Numbered from the stretch's first letter, positions 42,392-51,961 are shown. The stretch is DNA of 64,000 nt from Gloeotrichia echinulata CP02 (GCA_038087035.1 CP051187.1:2857001-2921000), one strand, 5' to 3'. A program made the numbers and translations. The notes: generated by a model from the letters alone, not told the origin.

Positions 42392-43364
42392 TGTTTTTTG
42401 TCCTGATTACGGCAGTGATTCGACTCCAGCGTTAAGGCTAGGGTCTTCTTCTCAATATACTAGCTGAACAATTTAGGGTTAACTTGGAAATGGGGTGGCG
42501 ATCGCATTTTCGCAAGGTGTCCTGGGAACCATAACTAATGATATCAGGTTCGTCTAATTAGTTACCTCATATCTTGCAGCACTCTGCTCATACACGAGTT
42601 TAATCACTAAGTATTTCTAGATTTTCGCTATGTGAGCAGAGCCGCCAGGGACTGCAAGTCCCTGTCTCATAGCTTAAGTCCTCTATAAGAGGACTTAAAA
42701 CTATATCAATAGTATTTGACATACTCCCTGATCTGAAAGTTCAGGGATTCTGGATTCAAACAGCAATAGCAGGCATAGCCCGTCTTACATCACCTAGCCC
42801 GACAGACAATGCCCTGCCTGTTGCCACTATTTTACCAAAAAGCCGTCCTAGAAGGACGGCGGCTCTAGACCCAGTTTTTTTGGTAAAAAAAATACAATAT
42901 TTTTGTATATTCAGAGTTTATGCGTAAAATATGGACGTTCCGAAAGTTATGTCTAGTTATGGGTAGAAATTACCGAACAGTTCTTAACCCTCAACCAACC
43001 CCCCTCCCCATATCCCTCCAGTCCCAATACTGCTTAGGTTTGGGCAAATGGTAGGTTGGGTTCAGGCTCACCGCAAACCCAACAAAGCCTGGGAAATGTT
43101 GCGTTAGCCTTCCCTACGGGACGCTCCGCGAACGGGCATTGGTGAATCTTTGCCACAAACTCAGGTATTATTGTTCTTTGTATTGTCTTTAACAAAAAAC
43201 CGAAAAAATTCATTCAATCTTTAGAAAGAAAAACATAGAGTGTTGGTACTAAAGAGCTAAAGTTTTGTTAAGATGCAAGTGCTAGCAATTTATTGGCGGA
43301 ATACACCAATCAGGGTGTGGAGAAATAAAACATACTAGCAGCATAGAGTTCAGAAGGTGAAGCA
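42392..43364. other. 973-bp intergenic region with several hairpins
   Basis: No ORF with support. It contains a short hairpin CAGGGACT-GCA-AGTCCCTG at 42646-42664, an 11-bp palindrome TTAAGTCCTCT/AGAGGACTTAA at 42674-42698, an IS200/IS605-like terminus (listed separately) and a dispersed GTTGCGTTAGCCTTCCCTAC repeat at 43097-43133. The part after 43140 is AT-rich promoter DNA for the 45-aa gene. Confidence 0.55.
42713..42885 (-). mobile_element. IS200/IS605 right-end relic (omega-RNA-like)
   Basis: On the minus strand, GCCGTCCTTCTAGGACGGC (42842-42860) lies upstream of a second hairpin TCCCTGA/TCAGGGA (42725-42747) and the terminal GTATGTCAAA. The same order (tnpB end, GGACGGC hairpin, GGGAGTATGTCAAA end) is familiar from cyanobacterial TnpB elements. 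No tnpA or tnpB coding sequence is nearby, so this is a decayed or non-autonomous copy. Confidence 0.55.
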
Positions 43365-43502
43365 ATGACCACCTACATTTTCTTTGATGATGCCCTCCGG
43401 ATGCTTGCCAACGCCTTTTTAATATCAGCAGTACTGCTAATGGCAGCTTCTGGTATAGGTTTGGCAGTTATAGAAACGATTGAAAAGACAGGAGAACGCT
43501 AA
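43365..43502 (+). CDS. 45-aa single-helix membrane peptide
   Basis: Translation is MTTYIFFDDALRMLANAFLI followed by SAVLLMAASGIGLAVIETIE and KTGER. One transmembrane helix spans about residues 17-38, with an acidic N-side and a charged C-tail. AAGGTGA lies 7 nt before the ATG, and the surrounding codon usage is normal. Small single-helix subunits are common in cyanobacterial photosynthetic and respiratory complexes, but this one matches none I know (PsbX, PsbY, PsaM, PetM, PetN were considered). A TerB-like gene follows 176 bp downstream on the same strand. Confidence 0.6.
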   Translation: MTTYIFFDDALRMLANAFLISAVLLMAASGIGLAVIETIEKTGER

Positions 43503-43678
43503 GTTACAGTCTGGCGGTTTACGTCTTGCCAAATACCATTTAGTTGAGTGTTCGCTGTGAAGAAATCCTGGGAACACTAAAGTATGAAAGTCTCACAGCG
43601 TTGCAGCCTCACCTAAAGGTAATAAAACGCACAGGTGACTGTACCGCTACTGAGACCCATATCAAGGAGCAAACTACA

Positions 43679-44125
43679 ATGGGTTTTCACAATATGGTAT
43701 TGGGCACAGAAAGTCAATCTCAAGAACTACTCAGTCCTGCGGAAGCTGTTGCTGCTATTATCCTAGTTGCCACAGCCACAGATGGTTATCTTTCTGAGGA
43801 GGATGCATACTATATATCCTCAATATTATCTCGGATGAAACTTTTTAGAAATTATCCCCAAGATATAATGAACAGGCTTTTTGAGAAATTCCTGGGCATT
43901 CTACGACGGGATGGTGTGAATACTTTATTTAATACAGCTAAAGAATCATTATCTCAAGAGTTGCGTGAAGCAGCCTTTGCGGTCGCGGCAGATCTAATAT
44001 TGACTAGTAATCCAGTAAATGAAGAGGAAATCAACTTTTTAGCGGATTTATCTCAAGCTTTGGCTGTTTCCATTGAAACACGAATACAAGTTGTGCAAGT
44101 GATGTTGCTCAAAAATCGTGGATAG
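43679..44125 (+). CDS. TerB-like (tellurite resistance fold) protein
   Basis: From MGFHNMVLGTESQSQELLSP the protein is 148 aa and all-helical: AVAAIILVATATDGYLSEED, then MNRLFEKFLGILRRDGVNTL, AVAADLILTSNPVNEEEINF and LADLSQALAVSIE. The repeated D-G-x-L-S/x-x-E-E pattern with acidic residues resembles the metal-binding TerB fold. ATG 43679 has AAGGAG 12 nt upstream; the ORF could be extended to 43544 but that part is not protein-like. Family function is unclear (metal or stress sensing at the membrane). Confidence 0.75.
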   Translation: MGFHNMVLGTESQSQELLSPAEAVAAIILVATATDGYLSEEDAYYISSILSRMKLFRNYPQDIMNRLFEKFLGILRRDGVNTLFNTAKESLSQELREAAFAVAADLILTSNPVNEEEINFLADLSQALAVSIETRIQVVQVMLLKNRG

Positions 44126-44285
44126 CCTGATGGGATAATTGTGCCGGAACACTTCCAATACTGCTCGGTTATCGCATTGCGCCTGAGATTACTCCCAAAA
44201 TACCTCGCCATGAGGATGTCTATAGACGAGGTGAACTCAGTTACCTGAGCCAGGATAAAAATATACTCTTTATCTGAAAAAATTT

Positions 44286-45206
44286 CTAAGGTAAACAGGT
44301 TGTAATGGTGGAGACAACTGATTGGGAAAGAGTTAACAAATCATAACCGCCTTCTAAGCCAAAGATAATTTTCCGGGTTAGCTGTAAGCAATAAGCAGTA
44401 AACAAACCATAATCCCCTGGTAGTAAATTAATACTTGCTAAAGGATCGGCGGTGTTGGCGTCATAACCAGCACTAACGATGAGTAAATCTGGCTGAAAGT
44501 CAGATAAAAATGGCAATACTTTTTTTTCTAAGAGTGGCTGATATACGGTGATATCGCTACCAGGAGGAACAGGCAAATTTAATACATTATCGTGAAAACC
44601 ACGTTCGGAAGCCTTGCCAGTTCCAGGATAGCAGGGGTACTGATGTAGCGAACAGTAGGCGATTTGGGGCTGATTTTGGATGATCTCTTGAGTACCATTA
44701 CCATGATGTACATCCCAATCGAAGATGGCGACGCGGTTAATTCCGGGTTGTTTTAAGGCATACAAAGCAGCGATCGCCGCATTAGAAAATAAGCAAAAGC
44801 CCATTCCGGTATGACTTTCAGCGTGATGTCCGGGTGGACGGGCTAGCACAAAAGAGGGATTTTCTCGTGCTAGAACTGCATCCACTCCATCTAACCAGGC
44901 ACTTACTGCCAATAATGCTACATCATAACTGCGTGGAGAGACTGGGGTATCTCCATCCAAATAACCGCCGCCAGTAGAGGCAATTTCTTTAACTTTGTTG
45001 ATGTAGGCTGTTGTATGGGCTTGGGAAATCAAAGACATCAGTGATGGCTGTGCTGATGCTGGTGTGGGCGATCGCCATTCAATTTTATCTGCAAATTCAG
45101 ATGTTTTGAGGGCTTTGACGATGGCTGTCAAGCGTTCTGGTTTTTCTGGATGGTAGTTTCCAGTCCTGTGATCCAGAAACTCATCGGAATAGATGACTGG
45201 CAGCAT
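44286..45206 (-). CDS. Histone deacetylase-family amidohydrolase
   Basis: This 306-aa arginase/deacetylase-fold enzyme removes acyl groups from amines in the cytoplasm; bacterial members act on polyamines, acetoin-pathway proteins or other acyl-lysines. The zinc site and charge relay are visible: RPPGHHAESHTGMGFCLFSN with the catalytic HH pair, IFDWDVHHGNGTQEI with Asp and His ligands, and IVSAGYDANTADPLA with the second Asp, followed by FGLEGGYDLLTLSQ. Length is normal. It is convergent with the TerB-like gene. Substrate not determinable. Confidence 0.9.
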   Translation of the reverse strand: MLPVIYSDEFLDHRTGNYHPEKPERLTAIVKALKTSEFADKIEWRSPTPASAQPSLMSLISQAHTTAYINKVKEIASTGGGYLDGDTPVSPRSYDVALLAVSAWLDGVDAVLARENPSFVLARPPGHHAESHTGMGFCLFSNAAIAALYALKQPGINRVAIFDWDVHHGNGTQEIIQNQPQIAYCSLHQYPCYPGTGKASERGFHDNVLNLPVPPGSDITVYQPLLEKKVLPFLSDFQPDLLIVSAGYDANTADPLASINLLPGDYGLFTAYCLQLTRKIIFGLEGGYDLLTLSQSVVSTITTCLP

Positions 45207-45635
45207 AGCATGAAAAATATCGGCATCAATATACTGAATGCAATTTTAACTTTAATTTTGCACTTTCATAAAAATTATTCTGATCATCATAAATTATGAT
45301 AATTTTTGCGAAAAAAAATTTATAAATTTTATTTATTATTTGGCTGTTACTTTTTATGCTTAAATATCTAGATTAACAAGTAACTTAACTTTTCATGATA
45401 CATATCATAGACCAAAACATACAATAAATCTACGCAATATATCTGTTTATACAATATTCTAATTTTTTGGTTTTGAAGTTCTGATTTTAGGCTTAGTTAA
45501 TCTCGCAGCAAAAAAAGGCAATACATGTTAGAATTTTATCAGAAATATGGCAATTATTCAAGATTAATTTGGAATAATTTTGCATTTTGTCAACTATAAA
45601 GGCTACAACTAAGGATTTTTGGAGTTTTTTAAGTT
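45207..45635. promoter_or_regulatory. AT-rich divergent promoter region (gyrA)
   Basis: A 429-bp AT-rich spacer between divergent genes. No repeat or ORF is seen. It should hold the gyrA promoter; supercoiling-sensitive control is typical for gyr genes but cannot be read here. AAGGAT 20 nt before the gyrA ATG is a weak ribosome site candidate. Confidence 0.4.
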
Positions 45636-48224
45636 ATGACAACCTCACAGGAGAGGATTATCCCGACAGATCTGCGGAATGAAATGTCCCGATCTTATCT
45701 GGAATACGCGATGAGCGTAATTGTGGGTCGGGCGCTGCCAGATGCCAGGGATGGTCTGAAACCTGTGCATCGTCGCATTCTCTATGCGATGCACGAGCTG
45801 GGGCTAACTCATGACAGACCCTTTCGGAAATGCGCCCGTGTAGTAGGGGAAGTGCTGGGTAAATATCACCCCCACGGCGATACAGCAGTGTATGATGCCT
45901 TGGTGCGGATGGCGCAGGATTTTTCGATGCGATCGCCCTTAATTAACGGGCATGGGAACTTTGGTTCGGTAGACAACGATCCACCAGCGGCAATGCGATA
46001 TACAGAATGTCGCTTGCAAGCTTTAACTGGTGCGGCGCTGCTGCAAGACATCGAATCGGAAACAGTAGACTTTATTGATAACTTCGATGGTTCCCAGCAA
46101 GAACCGACAGTTTTACCATCACGTATCCCCCAACTGCTGTTGAATGGTTCCTCTGGAATTGCAGTAGGGATGGCAACTAACATCCCACCGCATAATTTAG
46201 GTGAATTGATTGATGCGTTGGTAGCACTAATTCACAATCCCGAAATCACCGATTTGCAGTTAATGCAATATATCCACGGGCCAGACTTCCCCACTGGAGC
46301 GCAAATTCTGGGAACCGCAGCGATTAAAGAAGCATACACCACCGGGCGCGGTTCGATCACCATGCGTGGCGTCGCTAACATAGAAACCATTGAACAGCGA
46401 GGACGCCCGGAACGAGAAGCAATTATCATCACCGAATTGCCTTATCAAACCAACAAAGCAGCCCTAATTGAAAAAATTGCCGAGTTGGTGAATGATAAAC
46501 GGATTGAAGGAATAGCAGATATTCGAGATGAAAGCGATCGCGATGGGATGCGAATCGTTATCGAACTCAAGCGTGATGCTTATCCCCGCGTCGTACTCAA
46601 CAACCTTTACAAGCAAACCCCACTGCAAGCCAACTTTGGGGCGAATATGCTGGCGTTGGTGAATGGCGAACCCCAGATTCTCGCCATCAAACAGTTTTTA
46701 GAAGTCTTCCTAGATTTCCGCATTGAATCTATTGCTAGACGCACTCGCTACCAACTGCGAAAAGCTGAAGAACGCGACCATCTGCTACAAGGCTTATTGA
46801 TTGCCCTGGCACATTTAGATGCAATTATTAACTTGATTCGCCAAGCACCTGATGCACCCACAGCCAAAGGTGAGTTAATTACAAACTACGGGCTTTCGGA
46901 AGTCCAAGCCGATGCAATTTTGCAGATGCAACTGCGGCGATTAACAGCCCTAGAAGCCGACAAAATTCGCACCGAACACGAAGACTTGCAAACCCAAATA
47001 GCCGATTTGCAGGATATTTTGGCAAGACGGGAAAGAGTTTTAGAAATAATTGAAACCGAAATTAGTCAAATCAAAACTAGCTTCGCCACACCCCGACGCA
47101 CAGTAATTACCCACGCTGAAGGAGAAATCGATGAGCGTGACCTGATAGCGAATGAAAAAGCGATCATTTTGATCACAGAACAAGGTTACATCAAACGGAT
47201 GCCAGTTAACACCTTTGAAGCTCAAAGCCGTGCTACCAGAGGCAAAGCCGGAGCTAAAGTCAAAGATGATGACACCATTGAACATTTCTTGACTTGCTGC
47301 GATCACGACAGTGTATTATTTTTTAGCGATCGCGGTGTTGTTTACTGTCTCAAAGCTTATCAAATTCCCATTGGTTCGCGGACCAGTCGCGGTACACCAA
47401 TTGTACAAATGTTGCCGATTCCCAAGGAAGAAAAAATTACTTCCATTGTCCCGGTTGACGAGTTTAGTAGTGAAGAATATTTGGTGATGCTCACCAAAGG
47501 CGGCAACATCAAAAAAACTGAGTTGGCAGCCTTTAGTAACATTCGTGCCAACGGCTTGATTGCCATTTCTTTAGAAGAAGGCGACCAACTGCGGTGGGTA
47601 CGACGGGCTAGAGTGGAAGATAGCGTGATAATTGGTTCACGTCAAGGGATGGCGATTCACTTTCGATGTAATCAGGAACAACTGCGTCCCCTAGGAAGGG
47701 CGACCAGGGGCGTGAAAGCCATGAAACTCAAGAAGGGTGATGAACTAGTAGGTCTGGATATTCTCCCCGCAGCCATTCTTGACACTTTAAATACAGACTC
47801 AGAAGCCGAAATCGAAGAAATAGAAACAGAAGAGATCGAGAATGAAGAGTCTACCGAAGCAGCAAGCACTGTTAGCGTTGGCCCTTGGGTGTTGGTGATT
47901 ACTATGGGCGGATATGGTAAGCGCGTACCAGTAGGCCAATTCAGATTGCAAAATCGTGCCGGTCAGGGTTTAATGGCTACCAAATTCAAAAACCGCAAAA
48001 CCAAAGACCAATTAGCCACCCTCCGCATTGTCAACAACGACGAAGAAGAAATCATGATGGTCACGAGTCGCGGTATTATTATTCGTCAGGCGGTGAATGC
48101 GATTTCCATACAATCGCGATCGGCTACTGGGGTGAGAGTACAGCGTTTAGACGAAGATGACGCAATTACCGGAGTAGCAATAGTTCCCCCCGATACTGGG
48201 GAAGGGGTCGAAGAGGGGGAATAG
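45636..48224 (+). CDS. gyrA: DNA gyrase subunit A
   Basis: The 862-aa subunit breaks and rejoins DNA to introduce negative supercoils, with GyrB. Residues 1-480 contain the breakage domain: SYLEYAMSVIVGRALPDARD, HPHGDTAVYDALVRMAQDFS, the catalytic tyrosine in AAMRYTECRL, and GMATNIPPHNLGE. The C-terminal blades contain QSRATRGKAGAKV, a GyrA-box-like stretch (canonical QRRGGKG), and repeats such as RAGQGLMATKFKNR. The position equal to E. coli Ser83 is Thr (GDT). The acidic insert EIEEIETEEIENEEST near residue 725 is a lineage feature. GyrA rather than ParC is supported by the GyrA-box-like motif. Confidence 0.93.
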   Translation: MTTSQERIIPTDLRNEMSRSYLEYAMSVIVGRALPDARDGLKPVHRRILYAMHELGLTHDRPFRKCARVVGEVLGKYHPHGDTAVYDALVRMAQDFSMRSPLINGHGNFGSVDNDPPAAMRYTECRLQALTGAALLQDIESETVDFIDNFDGSQQEPTVLPSRIPQLLLNGSSGIAVGMATNIPPHNLGELIDALVALIHNPEITDLQLMQYIHGPDFPTGAQILGTAAIKEAYTTGRGSITMRGVANIETIEQRGRPEREAIIITELPYQTNKAALIEKIAELVNDKRIEGIADIRDESDRDGMRIVIELKRDAYPRVVLNNLYKQTPLQANFGANMLALVNGEPQILAIKQFLEVFLDFRIESIARRTRYQLRKAEERDHLLQGLLIALAHLDAIINLIRQAPDAPTAKGELITNYGLSEVQADAILQMQLRRLTALEADKIRTEHEDLQTQIADLQDILARRERVLEIIETEISQIKTSFATPRRTVITHAEGEIDERDLIANEKAIILITEQGYIKRMPVNTFEAQSRATRGKAGAKVKDDDTIEHFLTCCDHDSVLFFSDRGVVYCLKAYQIPIGSRTSRGTPIVQMLPIPKEEKITSIVPVDEFSSEEYLVMLTKGGNIKKTELAAFSNIRANGLIAISLEEGDQLRWVRRARVEDSVIIGSRQGMAIHFRCNQEQLRPLGRATRGVKAMKLKKGDELVGLDILPAAILDTLNTDSEAEIEEIETEEIENEESTEAASTVSVGPWVLVITMGGYGKRVPVGQFRLQNRAGQGLMATKFKNRKTKDQLATLRIVNNDEEEIMMVTSRGIIIRQAVNAISIQSRSATGVRVQRLDEDDAITGVAIVPPDTGEGVEEGE

Positions 48225-48244
48225 TTAGGAGTTAGGAGTTGTAG

Positions 48245-48310
48245 GGTGTGTTACGGCGTCAGTGATGCTGAATTTTCAGCCAAAAATTACCTGATGCGCC
48301 GTAACGCACC
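48245..48310. repeat. GGTGTGTTACGGCG palindrome
   Basis: GGTGTGTTACGGCG (48245-48258) and CGCCGTAACGCACC (48297-48310) form a 14-bp inverted repeat with one G-T mismatch. It belongs to the same family as 36780-36838. It lies after gyrA and could stop its transcription. Confidence 0.75.
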
Positions 48311-48350
48311 GTCATACCGTTTCACTTTAAGTATGATACAAATACGTTGG

Positions 48351-48379
48351 TAGGGGCACGGCAATGCCTTGCCCCTACT
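48351..48379. repeat. GTAGGGGCACGG palindrome, solo copy
   Basis: GTAGGGGCACGGCAATGCC followed by TTGCCCCTAC, a 29-bp near-perfect palindrome of the family seen in the MITEs. Confidence 0.8.
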
Positions 48380-48423
48380 GGCTTCTATATGTATCCGAGT
48401 TTTGGTGAAATGGTATCAGATTT

Positions 48424-48450
48424 AGGAGTTAGGAGTTAGGAATTAGGAGT
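48424..48450 (+). repeat. GTTAGGA heptamer repeat serving as ribosome site
   Basis: TAGGAGTTAGGAGTTAGGAA and TTAGGAGT form four 7-bp units. The last AGGAG lies 2-3 nt before ATG 48452 (or overlaps GTG 48449). The nnr gene at 2317 uses the same repeat in the same place. Confidence 0.7.
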
Positions 48451-48451
48451 G

Positions 48452-50017
48452 ATGAATTGGCAGAAAAATTTGAAGTTGAAAGTTCATCACTCAAAACTCA
48501 TTAGTGCTTTTATTAGTGGGATTTTGATGGGGTGTACGGTCGCACCGGTGGGCGCATGGTTCCTAGCCTGGATTGCCCTTGTTCCACTTTGGGTCTTAAT
48601 TGTTACTTCTATACAAAAAAAACAATCTTCGCCTCTGCGGCTGGGTCTAGCTTGGGGTATAGGTTATCACGGTGTTGCCATATCTTGGATTACTGGTATA
48701 CATCCGATGACTTGGTTAGGTGTTCCTTGGTGGCCGAGTTTGGCGATCGCCCTATTTTGTTGGGCATTTATTAGCCTTTGGGGCGGACTATTCGTGTCGG
48801 TTTGGGCGATTTGTATGGTGCGTCTGGACAGACAAAAATCTGGGCTACGTATTCTAATTGGTACAGCGCTGTGGTGTGGCTTAGAAGCACTGTGGAGTGC
48901 AGGTCCTTTGTGGTGGAGTTCGCTGGCTTATACCCAATCACCACAAAATCTGATAATTTTACACCTCGGTCAACTTTCTGGAACGACCACGATTACAGCG
49001 CTAATCGTAGCGGTCAATGGGTTGATTGCTGAAGGGTGGATAAATACCAAGAATTCCTCAGCGACCTGGGCGCCACTGCGGTTGGTTAATCAAAATTTGG
49101 CGATCGCCACAGGACTATTAATTAGCTCTCATCTTATAGGTTTTTTGTTATATATTCAACCCATTACTAAACCAGCAGCAGCAGCAGTGAAAGTGGGAAT
49201 TATTCAGGGAAATATTCCTAACAAAGTTTTACTGAATCCTGGGGGATTTCGTCGTGTCGTAGACAGCTACACAAATGGATATATAACTTTAGCTGATCAA
49301 GGTGTAGATGCAGTTCTGACGCCAGAAGGTGCTTTACCGATTTTCCAACGTGATTTAATGGGAACTCCTTTGATCTCAGCAGTGAAAAAAAAAGGCGTAG
49401 TTGCTTGGATTGGTGCTTTTGGAGAACGGGGAAACAGCTATGCAATTAGTTTGTTTACTATCAATAGTCAAGGTGAAATTGTCAGCCGCTACGACAAAGC
49501 CAAACTAGTACCTTTGGGAGAATATATTCCCTTTGAAGAAATTATAGGTGGATTGATTCAGCGCTTATCGCCTCTGGATGCACACCAAGTTCCAGGTACA
49601 GCTAATCAGTTAGTTGACACACCTTTTGGACGTGTAATTGTTGGTATTTGTTACGAATCGGCTTTTGGGGAACAATTTCGCCGTCAAGCTGCTGCTGGTG
49701 GGCAATTTATCCTCAGTTCTTCTAACGATGCCCATTATACAGCGGCTATGGCAACCCAGCACCATGCACAGGATATTATGCGGGCAATTGAAACTGATAG
49801 ATGGACAGTGCGGGCGACTAATACGGGATATTCAGGTTTTGTAGATCCTCACGGTAGAACTTTGTGGATATCTGGATATAACACCTACGAAACTCACGCA
49901 GAAACTATATATCGCCGACAAACACAAACTTTATTCGTGCGTTGGGGTGATTGGTTAACACCTTTATTGTTAGGACTTACCCTGCTGTCATATTTTGTTC
50001 GTGAATCTGGTCATTGA
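48452..50017 (+). CDS. lnt: Apolipoprotein N-acyltransferase
   Basis: An inner-membrane enzyme that transfers an acyl chain from phospholipid to the N-terminal cysteine of lipoproteins. The 521-aa protein has N-terminal membrane helices (about residues 15-240, for example LMGCTVAPVGAWFLAWIALV). A nitrilase-like domain follows (VKVGIIQGNIPNKVLL onward) with the catalytic Glu in DAVLTPEGALPIF, Lys in RYDKAKLVPLGEYIP, and Cys in VIVGICYESAFGEQFR. A final helix (WLTPLLLGLTLLSYF) completes the family layout. ATG 48452 and GTG 48449 are both possible starts. The preceding STRR repeat supplies the ribosome site. Confidence 0.93.
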   Translation: MNWQKNLKLKVHHSKLISAFISGILMGCTVAPVGAWFLAWIALVPLWVLIVTSIQKKQSSPLRLGLAWGIGYHGVAISWITGIHPMTWLGVPWWPSLAIALFCWAFISLWGGLFVSVWAICMVRLDRQKSGLRILIGTALWCGLEALWSAGPLWWSSLAYTQSPQNLIILHLGQLSGTTTITALIVAVNGLIAEGWINTKNSSATWAPLRLVNQNLAIATGLLISSHLIGFLLYIQPITKPAAAAVKVGIIQGNIPNKVLLNPGGFRRVVDSYTNGYITLADQGVDAVLTPEGALPIFQRDLMGTPLISAVKKKGVVAWIGAFGERGNSYAISLFTINSQGEIVSRYDKAKLVPLGEYIPFEEIIGGLIQRLSPLDAHQVPGTANQLVDTPFGRVIVGICYESAFGEQFRRQAAAGGQFILSSSNDAHYTAAMATQHHAQDIMRAIETDRWTVRATNTGYSGFVDPHGRTLWISGYNTYETHAETIYRRQTQTLFVRWGDWLTPLLLGLTLLSYFVRESGH

Positions 50018-50403
50018 GCCGGAAATTTATTTCACGGCTCAAAACCTACGCCGTATTCCTCCCCATCTCCTATTCCCTGTTTGCTTTACATTTATTCATA
50101 AATCCTGCTCAAAAATTTCACGATATCTTTAAGCAAAAGCATACGCTTTTATGCGCACAAAATTCTCTCATCAGATAATTAAGTATTTGATAAAGTTACT
50201 TAAGTTCGGTGTTTGATTTAACCATAAATCAGCTACTTTATTTTTTAAAGACATATTAATAGTGTCAGCAACCCAGCCCTAAAGGGACTGAGCTTGTAAG
50301 AGAAATCAAATGAGTACTTACGCACTAGTACCATGCGGCGTAAATATACGTACTACAATTGTGTTCCATTGTTTACACTATTCCTAGGAGCAGATTAGAA
50401 ATT
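50018..50403. other. Intergenic region upstream of UbiA-type gene
   Basis: No ORF supported. A short hairpin AGCCCT-AA-AGGGACT-like at about 50273-50290 is the only structure. The last 60 bp should include the promoter of the phosphoribosyltransferase gene. Confidence 0.4.
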
Positions 50404-51384
50404 ATGGTTCGTTCAAAATCCGCACCGGAACAAGCTGAAGTTAAAAGAGAAGAAATTAGCAGTACACGATTCTTTTACTTAACTGCGCTCAGGCCTCGCC
50501 AGTGGACTAAGAACTTGGTGGTTTTTGCCGCTCCCTTGTTTGCTTTTAATCTGACTTTACAATCAATTCTTGGATGTTTATTAGCGTTTGTTTTATTCTG
50601 CTGTGCTTCCAGTGGCTTCTATTTGATCAATGACATTGCGGATGTAGAATCGGATCGGCAACATCCGACCAAATGCAAACGCCCAATCGCTGCAGGATTG
50701 GTGAGTATTCCGGTGGCGATCGCCATGTCAGTGGTGCTGTTGGGGACAGCGCTGAGTGTCAGTTGGCTGCGATCGCCTGCTTTAGGAATCGCTCTCACCA
50801 GTTATATGTGCTTACAAATTGCCTATAACTTAAAGCTGAAGCGCACTCCTATTTTTGACGTCGTGGCGATCGCTGCAGGTTTTGTACTCCGAGCCTATGC
50901 TGGTTTTGCAGCAACTGGGATTTACCTATCTGCATGGTTTTTAATATGCACTGCGATGTTGGCTCTGTTTTTAGCAATTGAGAAGCGTAAAGCTGAACTA
51001 AGGTTATCTGAAATCAAAGGTGGAAAAACTCGCGCCGTTCTTAAACGTTACTCGTTACCACTTTTAATCCGAATGGAGAGTACAGTCACCACTGGTGCAT
51101 TTATGAGCTATACCCTTTGGAGTGCTGGTCCTATAGTACGCGGGGCGACAACTCCTTGGATGATGCTGACAATTCCTTTTGTGTTGTATGGCATTTTCCG
51201 TTATCAGATGCTGAGTGATCCAAAGGATATTATTGATGAAACAGAAAATAATGGACATGGACAATATACTGAACGTCCAGAAGAAGTTTTGTTGACAGAT
51301 AGACCAATTTTATTAACTGTTATTAGTTGGATTTTGACGGTATTTATGATATTGTTGCTGAAACATAATGCAGTTATTCAATAA
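50404..51384 (+). CDS. Decaprenyl-phosphate phosphoribosyltransferase (UbiA family)
   Basis: The 326-aa polytopic enzyme would transfer phosphoribose from PRPP to a polyprenyl phosphate. UbiA hallmarks are the first aspartate motif NDIADVESDRQHPTKCKRPIA (NDxxDxxxDxxH) and a second acidic motif replaced by AIEKRKAELRLSEI. The opening LRPRQWTKNLVVFAAPLFA is typical of the Rv3806c-type subfamily rather than quinone prenyltransferases. ATG 50404 starts just before the soluble N-terminal segment. An SMR-type carrier, a GT-C enzyme, a HAD phosphatase and prs follow on the same strand. Confidence 0.85.
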   Translation: MVRSKSAPEQAEVKREEISSTRFFYLTALRPRQWTKNLVVFAAPLFAFNLTLQSILGCLLAFVLFCCASSGFYLINDIADVESDRQHPTKCKRPIAAGLVSIPVAIAMSVVLLGTALSVSWLRSPALGIALTSYMCLQIAYNLKLKRTPIFDVVAIAAGFVLRAYAGFAATGIYLSAWFLICTAMLALFLAIEKRKAELRLSEIKGGKTRAVLKRYSLPLLIRMESTVTTGAFMSYTLWSAGPIVRGATTPWMMLTIPFVLYGIFRYQMLSDPKDIIDETENNGHGQYTERPEEVLLTDRPILLTVISWILTVFMILLLKHNAVIQ

Positions 51385-51625
51385 TTTGGAAAAAATATTC
51401 AATAAATAAAGTTACATTTATTGAATAAAATTAGGCAATAATTAGTTATTTAATCTCTCTTGAGAAACTATTGCCAGTTAAACTGCAAAAGATGATGGGT
51501 TTGAGCTTCCAAAACACTGCTTACACACTCTGCTACTCAATTATTGATATTGCCTATGAAAGTGTCTTATAGATTGGTATTTTTTATAAAAAAACATCCA
51601 GCTATCAAGTGAGTGAATATTCATC

Positions 51626-51961
51626 ATGAGCAACCAGTTGGTTTTTAGCTTACTGATTTTAATTACAGTGGGGTTAAATACAGTGGCTCAAACTCTCCTA
51701 AAACTAGGTGCAGGTCAAAATCCTTTAAATATCTATTTATTGGGAGGAATCTGTAGCTACGGCTTGAGTACGATTTTTTACGTATTAGTTTTAGGGAAAT
51801 TGAATTTATCTGTTGCCTATCCAGTAGTAATAGGATTAACGATTGTAGTCACAATGATATCTGGCGCTATTATTTTAAGGGAAAAAGTTTTAATTTCCCA
51901 ATGGTTAGGAGTGGGGTTACTATTAAGTGGCATTTGGGCGATAACTTTAGCTAAACCTTGA
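51626..51961 (+). CDS. SMR/EamA-type small membrane carrier
   Basis: The 111-aa protein has four transmembrane helices (LLILITVGLNTVAQTLLKLG, IYLLGGICSYGLSTIFYVLV, VAYPVVIGLTIVVTMISG, WLGVGLLLSGIWAITLAKP). It resembles ArnE/ArnF and other lipid-linked sugar flippases of the drug/metabolite superfamily, more than multidrug SMR pumps that have a Glu14-type residue (none visible in helix 1). Located between the phosphoribosyltransferase and the GT-C gene, it plausibly flips the polyprenyl-linked sugar; this is inference from context. Confidence 0.72.
   Translation: MSNQLVFSLLILITVGLNTVAQTLLKLGAGQNPLNIYLLGGICSYGLSTIFYVLVLGKLNLSVAYPVVIGLTIVVTMISGAIILREKVLISQWLGVGLLLSGIWAITLAKP

Noticed and set aside
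45636..48224. ParC/topoisomerase IV subunit A instead of GyrA
   Set aside because: The GyrA-box-like QSRATRGKAGAKV and full six-blade C-terminus with typical length favour gyrase.
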